Notes: a model not told the origin generated them from the letters alone. 64,000 nt of DNA from Clostridia bacterium (GCA_017456895.1 JAFTIN010000052.1:1-64000); one strand, 5' to 3'. Numbered from the stretch's first letter, positions 7,281-16,388 are shown. Numbers and translations are program-made.

Positions 7281-8165
7281 TCAAATACTATGTGCTTGTG
7301 TTTTTATTTTACTCGGGGCGATGCCGTATTTTGCTTTAAACGCTTTTGAAAATGAATATATCGATGAGTAACCGAAAATTTCGGCAATCTTATTAATACT
7401 CAGCTTCCCCTCAATTATGAGCTGCCTTGCCGCTCCAAGTCTTTTCTGTTGATAATATTCGGAGATAGTGTTTCCGGTTTGCGATTTGAAAATTGCGGAC
7501 AGATAGCTATAGTTGTAGTTCGTCACGTTACTAAGATCACTGAGGTTGTTTATTAGTCCCATATGTGTATCAATGTAATTCATGATCTTGAAGCAGAGCA
7601 TATCTCTGTCGGATACGTGCTGCGTGTTATGCGCTGAGATACCATTCATGCTGCGTATGAGATAGATTATTATTTGCGATATTGCATTTTCGATAATTTC
7701 AATTCGATCGGGTGCGTCCGAGCTTATCTCCTCTGTGACCGTGGCAACGAGATAGCCGATTTTGTCATTATTTACGACTCGTTTATCGGCAGGGTATATT
7801 GCGCTTGAAAGAGATTCAAGAGCCGCCCTTTTTTCATCGTCACATGGATAGAATGATAAAAAATCATATTTTAGCGGTCTTACCGCATCAGAATATATAG
7901 CGTGAGTGTCGTATGGCAGGGATATGAATATATCTCCCTCGCTTACGGACACTTCAACTCCGTTTGCCTCGACAGTGCCCGCACCGCCCGTGACAATGGT
8001 GAGCTCATACCAGCCAAGGTGTGCATGTCGTTCTATCTCAGTGTCGCTCTTACAGAATAATCGTCCAACCTGAACCAACTCGACAGAGCCTATATGTAAC
8101 GGATTTGTGCCGTAATATTCATTAATATGGAATAATGGATTTAGATTGTTAGCTACTTTTTTCAT
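7281..8165 (-). CDS. AraC-family transcriptional regulator
   Basis: A 294-residue regulator with an N-terminal cupin-like sugar-sensing domain (about residues 20-110, with HAHLGWYELTIVTGG) and a C-terminal double HTH. The second helix region KLSINKIAEIFGYSSIYSFSKAFKAKYG is split here only by the quoting rule: its key part is IAEIFGYSSIYSFSKAFK. Transcribed away from the oxidoreductase/hydrolase genes, which it probably controls in response to a glycan-derived sugar. The ATG lies where transcription from the TTGACT/TAAAAT promoter should start, so the mRNA may be leaderless. No Shine-Dalgarno is visible. Confidence 0.9.
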   Translation of the reverse strand: MKKVANNLNPLFHINEYYGTNPLHIGSVELVQVGRLFCKSDTEIERHAHLGWYELTIVTGGAGTVEANGVEVSVSEGDIFISLPYDTHAIYSDAVRPLKYDFLSFYPCDDEKRAALESLSSAIYPADKRVVNNDKIGYLVATVTEEISSDAPDRIEIIENAISQIIIYLIRSMNGISAHNTQHVSDRDMLCFKIMNYIDTHMGLINNLSDLSNVTNYNYSYLSAIFKSQTGNTISEYYQQKRLGAARQLIIEGKLSINKIAEIFGYSSIYSFSKAFKAKYGIAPSKIKTQAHSI

Positions 8166-8171
8166 ATTATG

Positions 8172-8200
8172 ATTTTACACCGAGCTGGATTAAAAGTCAA
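8172..8200 (-). promoter_or_regulatory. Promoter of the AraC-family gene
   Basis: On the minus strand TTGACT (8195-8200), 17-bp spacer, TAAAAT (8172-8177). The start codon (8163-8165) begins about 7 bp after the -10, which predicts a leaderless transcript. Confidence 0.7.
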
Positions 8201-8206
8201 TAAAAA

Positions 8207-8304
8207 TAACAAATTATTTTTGTTCATTTTGCGAGGATTGCTCATAAATCCAAAAAAATGACAAATTTATGGCAAAAAATATATATTTACCCTCTGACAA
8301 ATAT
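8207..8304 (+). promoter_or_regulatory. Three candidate regulator half-sites in the divergent intergenic region
   Basis: Three similar decamers in the same orientation, TAACAAATTA (8207-8216), TGACAAATTT (8259-8268) and TGACAAATAT (8295-8304), lie between the AraC gene and its divergent target operon. AraC-family proteins usually bind direct repeats, so these are plausible operators. The assignment is inference. Confidence 0.35.
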
Positions 8305-8314
8305 GTATTATACT
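8286..8314 (+). promoter_or_regulatory. Probable promoter of the oxidoreductase/hydrolase operon
   Basis: TTTACC (8286-8291), 17-bp spacer, TATACT (8309-8314). The -35 is poor, as expected for a promoter that needs an activator. The third TGACAAAT site overlaps the spacer. A small hairpin (8341-8356) lies in the leader. Confidence 0.5.
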
Positions 8315-8393
8315 AAAAACGGAAACGTAATAGATACTCAGCATAATTGTTTATGCGGTGTCTGTCGTTAATAATTTTCGATTGGAGAATAAC

Positions 8394-9455
8394 ATGAAAA
8401 AGACGGTTGTTGCAGTTATAGGCTGCGGAAGAATTGCTATCTCTCAGCATTTTCCTGCACTGGATGGAATTGACAACGTACGAATAAAGTACGCATGCGA
8501 TATCATTTATGAAAAAGCAGAGGCAATGAAGTATAAATATGATAAGGTCGAAAACGCAATAACTGATTATCGGATCACTCTCGAGGATCCGGAGGTTGAG
8601 GCTGTTTGGGTTCTTACGCCTAACTATATGCATTATGAAATAACCATGGCTGCTCTCCGTGCGGATAAGCATGTTTTCTGTGAGAAGCCGGTAACGGTGA
8701 ATTACACGCTTTCCTGCGAGATGGCAGAAGAATCAAGAAAGCGCGGTAAGCTTCTTGAAATTGGTGTTTGTAACCGCTTTTCAGAACCTGTTGAAATGCT
8801 TGAAAGGTGGAACAGAGAGGGAAGATTCGGAAATATATATCATATTTACTGCTCTTTCCGAGGATACAGAAGTATTCCCGGACTTGGAGGTGCGTTCACA
8901 ACCAAGGCGGAGTCCGGCGGCGGAGTGCTTATAGATTGGGGCGTTCACTTCTTTGACCTTGTTTTCTACATTCTCGGTGGGGCAAAGGTCGAGACTGTAA
9001 GCTGCGATGCATACTGTGAGCTTGCAAAGGATATGAAGTCATACAGATACGAGAGCATGTGGGCAGAGGATACAGCGAATATTGAAAACGGAATTAATGA
9101 TGTCGATGACTTTATTTCCGGTTACGTGCGCACGGATAAGGCGAACATATCCTTTAACGGAGCTTGGGCACAGAATATTGATATTCCTGAAATGTTTGTT
9201 GATTTCCTTGGAGATAAGGGAGGCGCACGCCTTGAATACGGTAAAAGATTTACATTCTGGGACGGTGAGACACTTCAGTCCTTCAGTCCGGAATCAGATC
9301 TTCCAAACCATTGGGCGCGTGAAGACCTCGCATTTATTGAAGCAATCAAGACGGGTAAAAAGACTAAAAACAACATAGATGAAGTTTTGGAAACTATGAA
9401 GCTCTTGGAGGCTCTTTATGAGTCGAGTAAGCAGAAGAAGGAGATTAGCTACTGA
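8394..9455 (+). CDS. Gfo/Idh/MocA-family oxidoreductase
   Basis: An NAD(P)-dependent sugar or cyclitol dehydrogenase-like protein of 353 residues. The N-terminal Rossmann motif is [16 protein letters not shown], and the family EKP motif appears as CEKPVTVNY. The C-terminal GFO_IDH_MocA domain begins near [15 protein letters not shown], whose Asp and His are typical catalytic positions. The ATG at 8394 follows TTGGAG by 6 nt. First gene of the island's sugar operon; it overlaps the next gene by 1 nt. The exact substrate cannot be read from sequence. Confidence 0.88.
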   Translation: MKKTVVAVIGCGRIAISQHFPALDGIDNVRIKYACDIIYEKAEAMKYKYDKVENAITDYRITLEDPEVEAVWVLTPNYMHYEITMAALRADKHVFCEKPVTVNYTLSCEMAEESRKRGKLLEIGVCNRFSEPVEMLERWNREGRFGNIYHIYCSFRGYRSIPGLGGAFTTKAESGGGVLIDWGVHFFDLVFYILGGAKVETVSCDAYCELAKDMKSYRYESMWAEDTANIENGINDVDDFISGYVRTDKANISFNGAWAQNIDIPEMFVDFLGDKGGARLEYGKRFTFWDGETLQSFSPESDLPNHWAREDLAFIEAIKTGKKTKNNIDEVLETMKLLEALYESSKQKKEISY

Positions 9456-10297
9456 TGAAAAAAATAGGTCTTATAGATTACTACCTTGATGAATATCATG
9501 CACATGAGGCTTTTGTTAGCATCCGTGATCTTGGCGGAGATAAAACAGGATTTAGTATTGTGGCTGCATATGCTGAGAGGGATTCTCTCAGCGGTCTTAC
9601 GAGCGATGCTTTCTGTGAAAAGCACGGCATAAAAAGAGCCTATAGCATAGCTGAGCTTTGTGACATGGTTGACTGTGTTATGATACTTTCACCGGATGAT
9701 AACGATAAAAAGGAAGGTTATGCCATTGAGGCGATAAAATACTGCAAGCCGATATTTATGGATAAAACGTTTACTGACAGCTATGAGTCCGCAGTGCGTA
9801 TCTTTGATGCAGCGGATAAGGCGGATGTGCCGCTGTTTTCATCTTCTTCGCTTCGTTATGCATCTGAACTGCAACCCTATAAAACGAATTCAACCTCTGT
9901 TCTTGCTATTGGAAGTGGTGTTAAGCTTGAAATATATGCGATTCATTACATGGAAATTGTTTGTACCTGTATGGGTGCCGGAATTGAATCGGTACGTCAT
10001 GAGCAAAGAGGCACACAAGAGTGGGCGCATATAAAATATCGCGATGGGCGTCATGCGACCATAGTTATCAGTATTGGTGAACATATGGATTTCCAGGTTT
10101 TACTCGCAGATCATGAGGGCGAAACAAGAAATATTGTTGTACAATCACCTATTTTCAAGTTGCAGATGGAAATGATACTTGAGTTTTTCAAGACAGGTAA
10201 AACGTCATTTGACAGAGCTGAAACTCTTGAGATCATGCGTGTAATAGATGCAATAAAAAAATCAAAAAGAGAAAATGGGACTTGCGTGACCCTATGA
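9455..10297 (+). CDS. Second, shorter Gfo/Idh/MocA-like oxidoreductase
   Basis: A 280-residue protein that looks like a diverged Gfo/Idh/MocA oxidoreductase. It has a Rossmann-like start ([15 protein letters not shown] lacks the classic GxGxxG), and FMDKTFTDSYESAV sits where EKP normally lies. It is about 70 residues shorter than the upstream paralogue. It overlaps that gene by 1 nt (TGATG), so the two are translationally coupled and may act together. With the glycine motif degenerate, it may bind cofactor differently or be non-catalytic; that is inference. Confidence 0.7.
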   Translation: MKKIGLIDYYLDEYHAHEAFVSIRDLGGDKTGFSIVAAYAERDSLSGLTSDAFCEKHGIKRAYSIAELCDMVDCVMILSPDDNDKKEGYAIEAIKYCKPIFMDKTFTDSYESAVRIFDAADKADVPLFSSSSLRYASELQPYKTNSTSVLAIGSGVKLEIYAIHYMEIVCTCMGAGIESVRHEQRGTQEWAHIKYRDGRHATIVISIGEHMDFQVLLADHEGETRNIVVQSPIFKLQMEMILEFFKTGKTSFDRAETLEIMRVIDAIKKSKRENGTCVTL

Positions 10298-10383
10298 CAA
10301 TAAATCATGGGAAACTTGAGGACAAGATAAAAAAAGTTTTTTTCAATAGTAAATACACATAAATTATGCATGTTGATTTATTG
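10298..10383. repeat. 10-bp inverted repeats bounding an intergenic gap
   Basis: CAATAAATCA (10298-10307) and its perfect reverse complement (10374-10383) bracket an AT-rich gap of 66 bp between the second oxidoreductase and the DUF5107 gene. It could form a long mRNA hairpin that separates expression of the two halves of the operon. No promoter was recognised inside. Confidence 0.4.
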
Positions 10384-10409
10384 AAATCACGGTGATAGGG
10401 GGTGATCAT

Positions 10410-12374
10410 TTGACAGAATTAAAATTTGAAGATATAATTTTATCTGCAGCTGAACTTGGTGAAGAAAGTTGTTTAGCAGATATTCACGTTAACAGTTATC
10501 TTCGTGCATCGGTAACGGTAAGCGATGCGATAAAGCCTGAGGATCGAAGGTATATAGGCAAAGGAATGATATCTACGCTCTTGCCTTATCGCATACAGGA
10601 CGGCTATACAAGAAAACGCTCTCCCCGTGCATTTAAGGCGGCTATTCTCGAGAATGAACATCTCCGTGCGCTTTTTATTCCGGAGCTTGGAGGACGCTTA
10701 TGGTCTTTGTACGATAAGCGTGAAAAACGTGAGCTTTTATATAAAAACGATGTATTTCAGCCTGCAAATCTCGCTCTCAGAAACGCTTGGTTTTCCGGTG
10801 GTGTAGAGTGGAATGTCGGAATAAAGGGGCATAATCCTTTGACTGCATCACCGTTGTTCACACAGCGCGTATATACGAAAACGGGAGAGCAAGTACTGAG
10901 GATGTATGAATATGAACGCATCCGCGGCGTTGTTTACGTTATAGAAGCGACACTTTCCGAGTCAGCCTTACTTGTGAATATCACGATCGAGAACACTGCC
11001 AATAAGGATACGCCAATGTATTGGTGGAGTAATATAGCCGTGCCCGAAACGTCCAAGACGCGAGTACTTGCTCCTGCTGATGAGACGTTCTTCTGTGCAT
11101 ATGCCGACGGCGCTTATTCTCTTGACAAGGCATCGATGCCTTATCTTGACGGAAATGATATTACTTATTCCAATCTTTCATCCCGTTCGCGTGATTTCTT
11201 CTTTAACATACCCGAGGAATCTGATAAATGGATTGCAGTCGTAGACGATAGCGGAAGAGGACTTTTGCATATGTCAGATCCTATACTTAAGGGGCGTAAG
11301 CTTTTTGTGTGGGGAAATCATCGGGGCGGACGTCATTGGAATAAATGGCTGACTGACAGCGCAGGACCTTATGTCGAAATACAGGCGGGACTTTTAAAAA
11401 CTCAGCTTGAGCATTTTGTAATGCCTGCAAAAAGCCGTATAACCTGGCAGGAATGCTATACGGCTCTAACAGTAGATCCTTTGAAGGTTCATAGCGATTT
11501 CTATAAGGCAACTGCTGTTGTTTCAGATATTGTAAAACAGAAAAGCGGAATATTATCTTCTGAAGCTTTTAGGATAACGACTTCAGATCCGCTTGTATTG
11601 TACGGTTCGGGGTGGGGTGCTCTGGAGATGAAGCACAGAGGCGAATCCATCAGTGAGATTTGTGTTTTCCCGGAGGATAGTTTAGGCGAAGAACAGGCTG
11701 ATTGGTTGGCGTTGCTTGACGGTCACTTTACAGAGCGTGATACCTATTCTCCGATATGTAGCTACGTCGTAGGAGAAAAATGGCTCAATAGAATGAAGAG
11801 CGTATCTCCCGTTGGATGGTATTACTATTACCAGCTCGGTGTTATGCAATATGTAGCAGGAGATATTGATGGTGCATATTCTTCATTTTTACATTCTGTA
11901 GATATTAAGAAAAATGCATGGTCATACCGTAATATCGCTATGATAGAGAAAAATATCAAAGGAAATTTGGAATCTGCGGCAGAGTATATTTTACTGGCTT
12001 TTAAAGAATGTTCGGAATATCGACCGCTTATAGTGGAATGTGCTGAAATTCTTATTCGAGCCAAAAAACCGGATTTGTGGATTGAAATATATAATACGTT
12101 ATCCAATGAATTGCGCTCTAACGGCAGACTCAAAATGCTTCTTGGCGCAGCCTATGCACGTTGCGGTGACATTTCTTCGGCAAGAGCCATGATAACCCCC
12201 GATCTTGTAGTGGATGATATTAAAGAGGGAGAGTATGCGCTCTCTTCTATATGGGTTGAAATATATACCGAGGTTCTTGCCAAAGAGAGAGGTATTGATG
12301 CCTCATCCTTAACCGCGGCAGATGTTTTATCGATCTATCCGCTGCCCGAAGCACTTGATTTTCGTATGCATTGA
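10410..12374 (+). CDS. DUF5107-domain protein with C-terminal TPR repeats
   Basis: A 654-residue protein matching the DUF5107/TPR architecture of glycan-utilisation clusters. The N-terminal half resembles a galactose-mutarotase-like beta-sandwich (FIPELGGRLWSLYDK, FSGGVEWNVGIKGH, MYWWSNIAVPE). The C-terminal ~200 residues are TPR-like helices (YYYYQLGVMQYVAGDIDGAY). TTG at 10410 is preferred because AGGGGGTGA lies 7 nt upstream; a GTG at 10392 is the alternative. No signal peptide, so cytoplasmic. It probably binds or cleaves an imported oligosaccharide. The catalytic role is unknown. Confidence 0.75.
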   Translation: MTELKFEDIILSAAELGEESCLADIHVNSYLRASVTVSDAIKPEDRRYIGKGMISTLLPYRIQDGYTRKRSPRAFKAAILENEHLRALFIPELGGRLWSLYDKREKRELLYKNDVFQPANLALRNAWFSGGVEWNVGIKGHNPLTASPLFTQRVYTKTGEQVLRMYEYERIRGVVYVIEATLSESALLVNITIENTANKDTPMYWWSNIAVPETSKTRVLAPADETFFCAYADGAYSLDKASMPYLDGNDITYSNLSSRSRDFFFNIPEESDKWIAVVDDSGRGLLHMSDPILKGRKLFVWGNHRGGRHWNKWLTDSAGPYVEIQAGLLKTQLEHFVMPAKSRITWQECYTALTVDPLKVHSDFYKATAVVSDIVKQKSGILSSEAFRITTSDPLVLYGSGWGALEMKHRGESISEICVFPEDSLGEEQADWLALLDGHFTERDTYSPICSYVVGEKWLNRMKSVSPVGWYYYYQLGVMQYVAGDIDGAYSSFLHSVDIKKNAWSYRNIAMIEKNIKGNLESAAEYILLAFKECSEYRPLIVECAEILIRAKKPDLWIEIYNTLSNELRSNGRLKMLLGAAYARCGDISSARAMITPDLVVDDIKEGEYALSSIWVEIYTEVLAKERGIDASSLTAADVLSIYPLPEALDFRMH

Positions 12375-12407
12375 TCTTTGAGTTAATTTTATTGTGAGAG
12401 GTTATAT

Positions 12408-14330
12408 ATGTTCTTTAAATTTAACATACATCAAAAAAGTGGGAAAAAGCTATATTTTACAAAACAAACAGATATTTTTATGCAGAATTCCACTTATAGT
12501 GATTTTATCATCTCCACGTTGAGAGGCTCGGTGAAGGATTATTCTAAAGATAATTCGTCATTTATTCGTGAGATTAACTTTTCACTTGGCTATCCTAAAA
12601 AAGTTCGTTCTCTAATCTCTCGCCATAATTCATTTCTACCAAATGATGAATCGTATGCTATTGTTATAGGGGAAACGACTCAAATTTATTCCGATACCGA
12701 GCGTGGATTTATTTACGCGGCTGCAACGCTTTCACAGCTCTATGAATTTGGAGAGCTTGAATCAGGATTTGTATACGATGTACCGATTGGCACAGAGAGG
12801 GGATATCGTGTATTTCTTCCGTCACGGGCGGAGTTTGAAGATTTCTATCGCACGGTAGATCTCCTTGCGTATTATAAATTCAATTCGATAATCATTGAAA
12901 TCGGTGGTGCGATGGAATATAAGCGTCATCCAAAGATCAATGAAGCGTGGAGAGAGTTTTGCCGTGAGACTCGCCGTTATTCCGGTCGTGCAAGAGAGAT
13001 TCAGCACTTTACGTATGAATGGCATAAGAACTCCATTCATTGTGATAATGCCGGAGGCGATATTCTCACACAGGAGGAGTGCCGTTCTCTTGCCGAATAC
13101 TGCCGTTCGCGAGGATTGCAGGTTATTCCGGAATGTCCGTCTCTTTCACACTGTGATTTTCTTGTCATGGCTTATCCCGATATCCGTGAACGGGAAGAAG
13201 ATGCATATCCCGACACCTATTGCCCTAATCATCCGGAGACATATAAATATGTATTCGACATTCTGGAAGAAGTCATAGATGTTTTTGATCCGACTGCTAT
13301 TAACATCGGTCACGATGAAGCTTATTCGATTGGTGTTTGTCCTCGCTGCGCAAACGTCCCGGCGTACGTTTTGTATTCCGAGGATGTAAAGAAAATACAT
13401 TCATTTCTTACGAAGAAAAATATAAAAACTTACATGTGGGGCGAAAAGCTCCTAAAGGCCTTCGACAACCGAAAGACTCCGATAGGAGGATCGGGACACG
13501 GAAAAGGACTCGCCAAGGTACCGGCGCTTTATCCCTTCCGTGATCTTTTACCCAAGGACATAACATATCTTCATTGGTATTGGTGCTTTAATCCGAAGTA
13601 TGATAAAATATATCATGATCGCGGAATGAGAGTTTTATACGGTAATTTGCATCCTCTGAACGTAGAAAAATGGAACAAACGTCGCGAAATGGGAATAAAC
13701 GGAGGATACGTTTCAAATTGGGGCGCATTTGGTGAAGAGTATATGCAAAGAAATTGCCAGTATATTGCACTTGTGAGTGCCGCCTATGCTTTTTGGTGTG
13801 ACGATTTCGAAGCACGAGGAGCAGAGGAGCTTGTTGGAGTATGTATGAGTGAGTGCTATCGTCTGAAATGTAAAAAAATATCCAATCCGATTAAGATAGT
13901 TCACAGTACAGATTATGATATTCCGTATGTTCCGTTTTATGACGGATTATTTATTGAGGATGAGAAATATCTCATAGGTAATTACCATCTGAAATATTCT
14001 GATGGTAGCATTGCTGCGTTACCTGTGCGATACGGTACTCATATTGGTTGCAACAACTACAAGAACGCATATTCTCATAACGGATTCCGTCAGCTGTCTT
14101 ACGGCATGTTACCCATAAAAAGAGGAAGTAACTACGTATTCGAGGCGGTTTACGAGAATCCGTACCCGAACAAGAGCTTAATATCGGTTTCTTACGCTCC
14201 GATGGAAGGAAAGGAAGATATTAGGGTGGACTTTATCGGTTTTTCTGTGGAGAAGGGGATTTCTTCTGATAATTCAGCAAAAACAAATAACGAATCTTCA
14301 ATCGAGGATATTGTTGGTATTCAAGTTTAG
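12408..14330 (+). CDS. GH20-like beta-N-acetylhexosaminidase
   Basis: A 640-residue predicted exo-hexosaminidase. Residues ~75-125 look like the small N-terminal domain of GH20 enzymes (ESYAIVIGETTQIYSDTERG). A TIM barrel follows (RGYRVFLPSRAEF, LQVIPECPSLSH). The paired catalytic Asp-Glu of family 20 is visible at residues 303-304 in NIGHDEAYSIG. There is no signal peptide, so it would act on imported glycans. It is the fourth gene of the island operon. Specificity (GlcNAc, GalNAc or another sugar) cannot be set from sequence. Confidence 0.78.
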   Translation: MFFKFNIHQKSGKKLYFTKQTDIFMQNSTYSDFIISTLRGSVKDYSKDNSSFIREINFSLGYPKKVRSLISRHNSFLPNDESYAIVIGETTQIYSDTERGFIYAAATLSQLYEFGELESGFVYDVPIGTERGYRVFLPSRAEFEDFYRTVDLLAYYKFNSIIIEIGGAMEYKRHPKINEAWREFCRETRRYSGRAREIQHFTYEWHKNSIHCDNAGGDILTQEECRSLAEYCRSRGLQVIPECPSLSHCDFLVMAYPDIREREEDAYPDTYCPNHPETYKYVFDILEEVIDVFDPTAINIGHDEAYSIGVCPRCANVPAYVLYSEDVKKIHSFLTKKNIKTYMWGEKLLKAFDNRKTPIGGSGHGKGLAKVPALYPFRDLLPKDITYLHWYWCFNPKYDKIYHDRGMRVLYGNLHPLNVEKWNKRREMGINGGYVSNWGAFGEEYMQRNCQYIALVSAAYAFWCDDFEARGAEELVGVCMSECYRLKCKKISNPIKIVHSTDYDIPYVPFYDGLFIEDEKYLIGNYHLKYSDGSIAALPVRYGTHIGCNNYKNAYSHNGFRQLSYGMLPIKRGSNYVFEAVYENPYPNKSLISVSYAPMEGKEDIRVDFIGFSVEKGISSDNSAKTNNESSIEDIVGIQV

Positions 14331-14385
14331 TATACAGATATACTAATATGAACTATAATTTAAAATATCGAAAGGTAATAATACA

Positions 14386-16317
14386 ATGTATGAATTAAAA
14401 AACGAAAGTGTTTTCATACGTTTAAGTGAAGATTTGGAGATGCTCGAATACGGAAAGGGAAAAAGCGTTTATCACGACCATGCACCTTTTCAGTTTTCGT
14501 TATGCGGAATACCTATTACACCGAAAAGTATTTCGAGCAAGAAAGTCACAAAAACGAAAAATAAAATCTCCATTGAATTTTCCGGATTTATTTTCAGTGC
14601 TCGATTCCCCGGTAATCTTTATTGCCGTCCCGATCCTCTTTATACACCTAATTTTATCATTAGTATTTCATTATGGCTGGATAGGAAAGATCTTCTGATA
14701 GATATTTCTTCTGTTGAAAATATAGGTTCCTCAACCCTGCAGGTGATTGTTGCCCAAGGGCTAATGAAAGCCTCAACACAGGAAAAAGCAGAAATGTATC
14801 TGCCTATAGATTACGGTATGCGTTTTGATTTTCCGAGGAACGATATCTTTAGTCAGCACTATAGACCAAGTTCTTCTTGGTCTTTGCCGATTCATGGACT
14901 TTTTACGTCTGAAGGCGGTATTGGTTTTTGGTGTGAGGATCTTTCCCGTGATTATACGGTGGCGTATAATATGGATAGAGAAGGAACGGTAAGCGTAAAG
15001 TGCAGACAGATCTTTGACTCGTTTGAAAATGAAGCGCGTCAGATGCGTTTTATGCTATTTGATAAAGGATCGGATTTTAAGCATCTCTCACGTCGTTGCA
15101 GAGAATTACGTATTACATCGGGGCGTTTTAGGACACTGAATCAAAAAGCAGAAAGTCACCCCGTTGTTGGGAAATTGCCCGGAACGGTCTTCTGGAAGCA
15201 TAACGTGTATTTTAAGGAACGCCCGGTTGGTGTCGATAAGACTTATAGTCTTTACGTTGCTCGCAGAGATTGGAATGAAACCGAAGGACTGCCAAATAAC
15301 TGGACGGCTTATGAAATATTTGAAACAGCAAAGGAATGTGGATTCGATAGAGTTGCCGTTTGTAATACAGGTTGGAACAAGGATGGATTTGATGCGGGAT
15401 ACCCGCAGAGGTTTCCTGTAAATTCCGAGCGCGGTAGCGAAAAAGATTTTGCGGAAGCGGCAGAATATGCCCGTTCTCTTTCTTCCGGATATTTTTTGAA
15501 CGTCCACGACAATTATATTGACGCTTATGAATCAAGTAAACTCTTTGACAAGGATGAAATGCTGCAGCTTTCTACAGGTTCACCGGCGCAGGGCGGTATA
15601 TGGCGCGGAGGTCAGGCATACATACTTTGCTCGGTAAACGGCTTGAAGTATGCGGAAAGAGATATACCTCGTATTGCTGATATTTCGGGTGAGGGGTGCA
15701 TATATATCGATGTTTTCGCCAGTGTTCCGCTTGAGACTTGCTGTTCACCATTGCATCCGTTAACAAAGAGAGAGAACTTAGAAAACAATCGTAAAATTTG
15801 TAATTTGGCAAAAACTTATATAGGTGCGCTCGCTGTTGAGGGATGCGGTACGGATCTTTATGCCGATCTTATTGATATTGGAGCATACGGCAGACTTCAT
15901 TTTGCTGGATTTCCGGTTCGTGCAGATGGTCCTATCCCGGTCCCCGTACCGATGTGGCAAATGGTTTATCACGACTCTGTGTTAAACTATTTTGGAGAGG
16001 GATATACTTCTGTGCACGGCAGGGAATATCAGCTATATCAGGCTCTATATACACTATTACCTACATCATTCGATGAGCATTCTAAACGTATAAGCTTTGA
16101 TTTGCGTTCCGCTTATACGGCTCAAATGATTGATTTTGAAGAACTGATGCCTCGTAATGTCCGTATGGAAGACGATGGATCATTATCTACAAGCGGTGTT
16201 GCGCGCAGTGTATATAGCGATGGCACAGAGGTAGTTGTTAATTTTAACGATCAACCGTATATTTATAAAGGAAAGGCGATTTTCGCGCGAGATTTTTTAA
16301 TCCAAAGTATCAAATAA
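14386..16317 (+). CDS. Large hydrolase-like protein, possible glycoside hydrolase
   Basis: A 643-residue protein with no signal peptide. It has an N-terminal beta-rich region (residues 1-240) and then a probable (beta/alpha)8 barrel. Segments such as CIYIDVFASVPLETC (Asp442) and AVEGCGTDLYADLID (Glu485) resemble barrel-strand ends with acidic catalytic residues. It recalls the DUF5696/GH101-like barrels, but I do not recognise it firmly. It is the last gene of the operon, 55 bp after the GH20-like gene and followed by the right-end terminator. A glycosidase role is inferred from fold impression and neighbours. Confidence 0.5.
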   Translation: MYELKNESVFIRLSEDLEMLEYGKGKSVYHDHAPFQFSLCGIPITPKSISSKKVTKTKNKISIEFSGFIFSARFPGNLYCRPDPLYTPNFIISISLWLDRKDLLIDISSVENIGSSTLQVIVAQGLMKASTQEKAEMYLPIDYGMRFDFPRNDIFSQHYRPSSSWSLPIHGLFTSEGGIGFWCEDLSRDYTVAYNMDREGTVSVKCRQIFDSFENEARQMRFMLFDKGSDFKHLSRRCRELRITSGRFRTLNQKAESHPVVGKLPGTVFWKHNVYFKERPVGVDKTYSLYVARRDWNETEGLPNNWTAYEIFETAKECGFDRVAVCNTGWNKDGFDAGYPQRFPVNSERGSEKDFAEAAEYARSLSSGYFLNVHDNYIDAYESSKLFDKDEMLQLSTGSPAQGGIWRGGQAYILCSVNGLKYAERDIPRIADISGEGCIYIDVFASVPLETCCSPLHPLTKRENLENNRKICNLAKTYIGALAVEGCGTDLYADLIDIGAYGRLHFAGFPVRADGPIPVPVPMWQMVYHDSVLNYFGEGYTSVHGREYQLYQALYTLLPTSFDEHSKRISFDLRSAYTAQMIDFEELMPRNVRMEDDGSLSTSGVARSVYSDGTEVVVNFNDQPYIYKGKAIFARDFLIQSIK

Positions 16318-16322
16318 AAATT

Positions 16323-16354
16323 AAAAAGCACTCTGCGTTTTGCAGAGTGCTTTT
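16323..16354. terminator. Bidirectional terminator, right copy
   Basis: Identical over 32 bp to 7189-7220. It ends rpsR on the minus strand and the island operon on the plus strand. Confidence 0.85.
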
Positions 16355-16388
16355 ATGCTGTCAATTAGTTGGATACGTAGGGGAGAAG
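16323..16388. repeat. Right direct repeat of the 9-kb island (candidate attR)
   Basis: The partner of 7189-7254. Here the 24-bp block (16365-16388) is the real 3' end of rpsR, including its stop codon, so integration would keep the ribosomal gene intact. Confidence 0.75.

Noticed and set aside
7189..16388. Composite transposon
   Set aside because: No transposase, no terminal inverted repeats; the flanks are direct repeats made of the rpsR end and a terminator.
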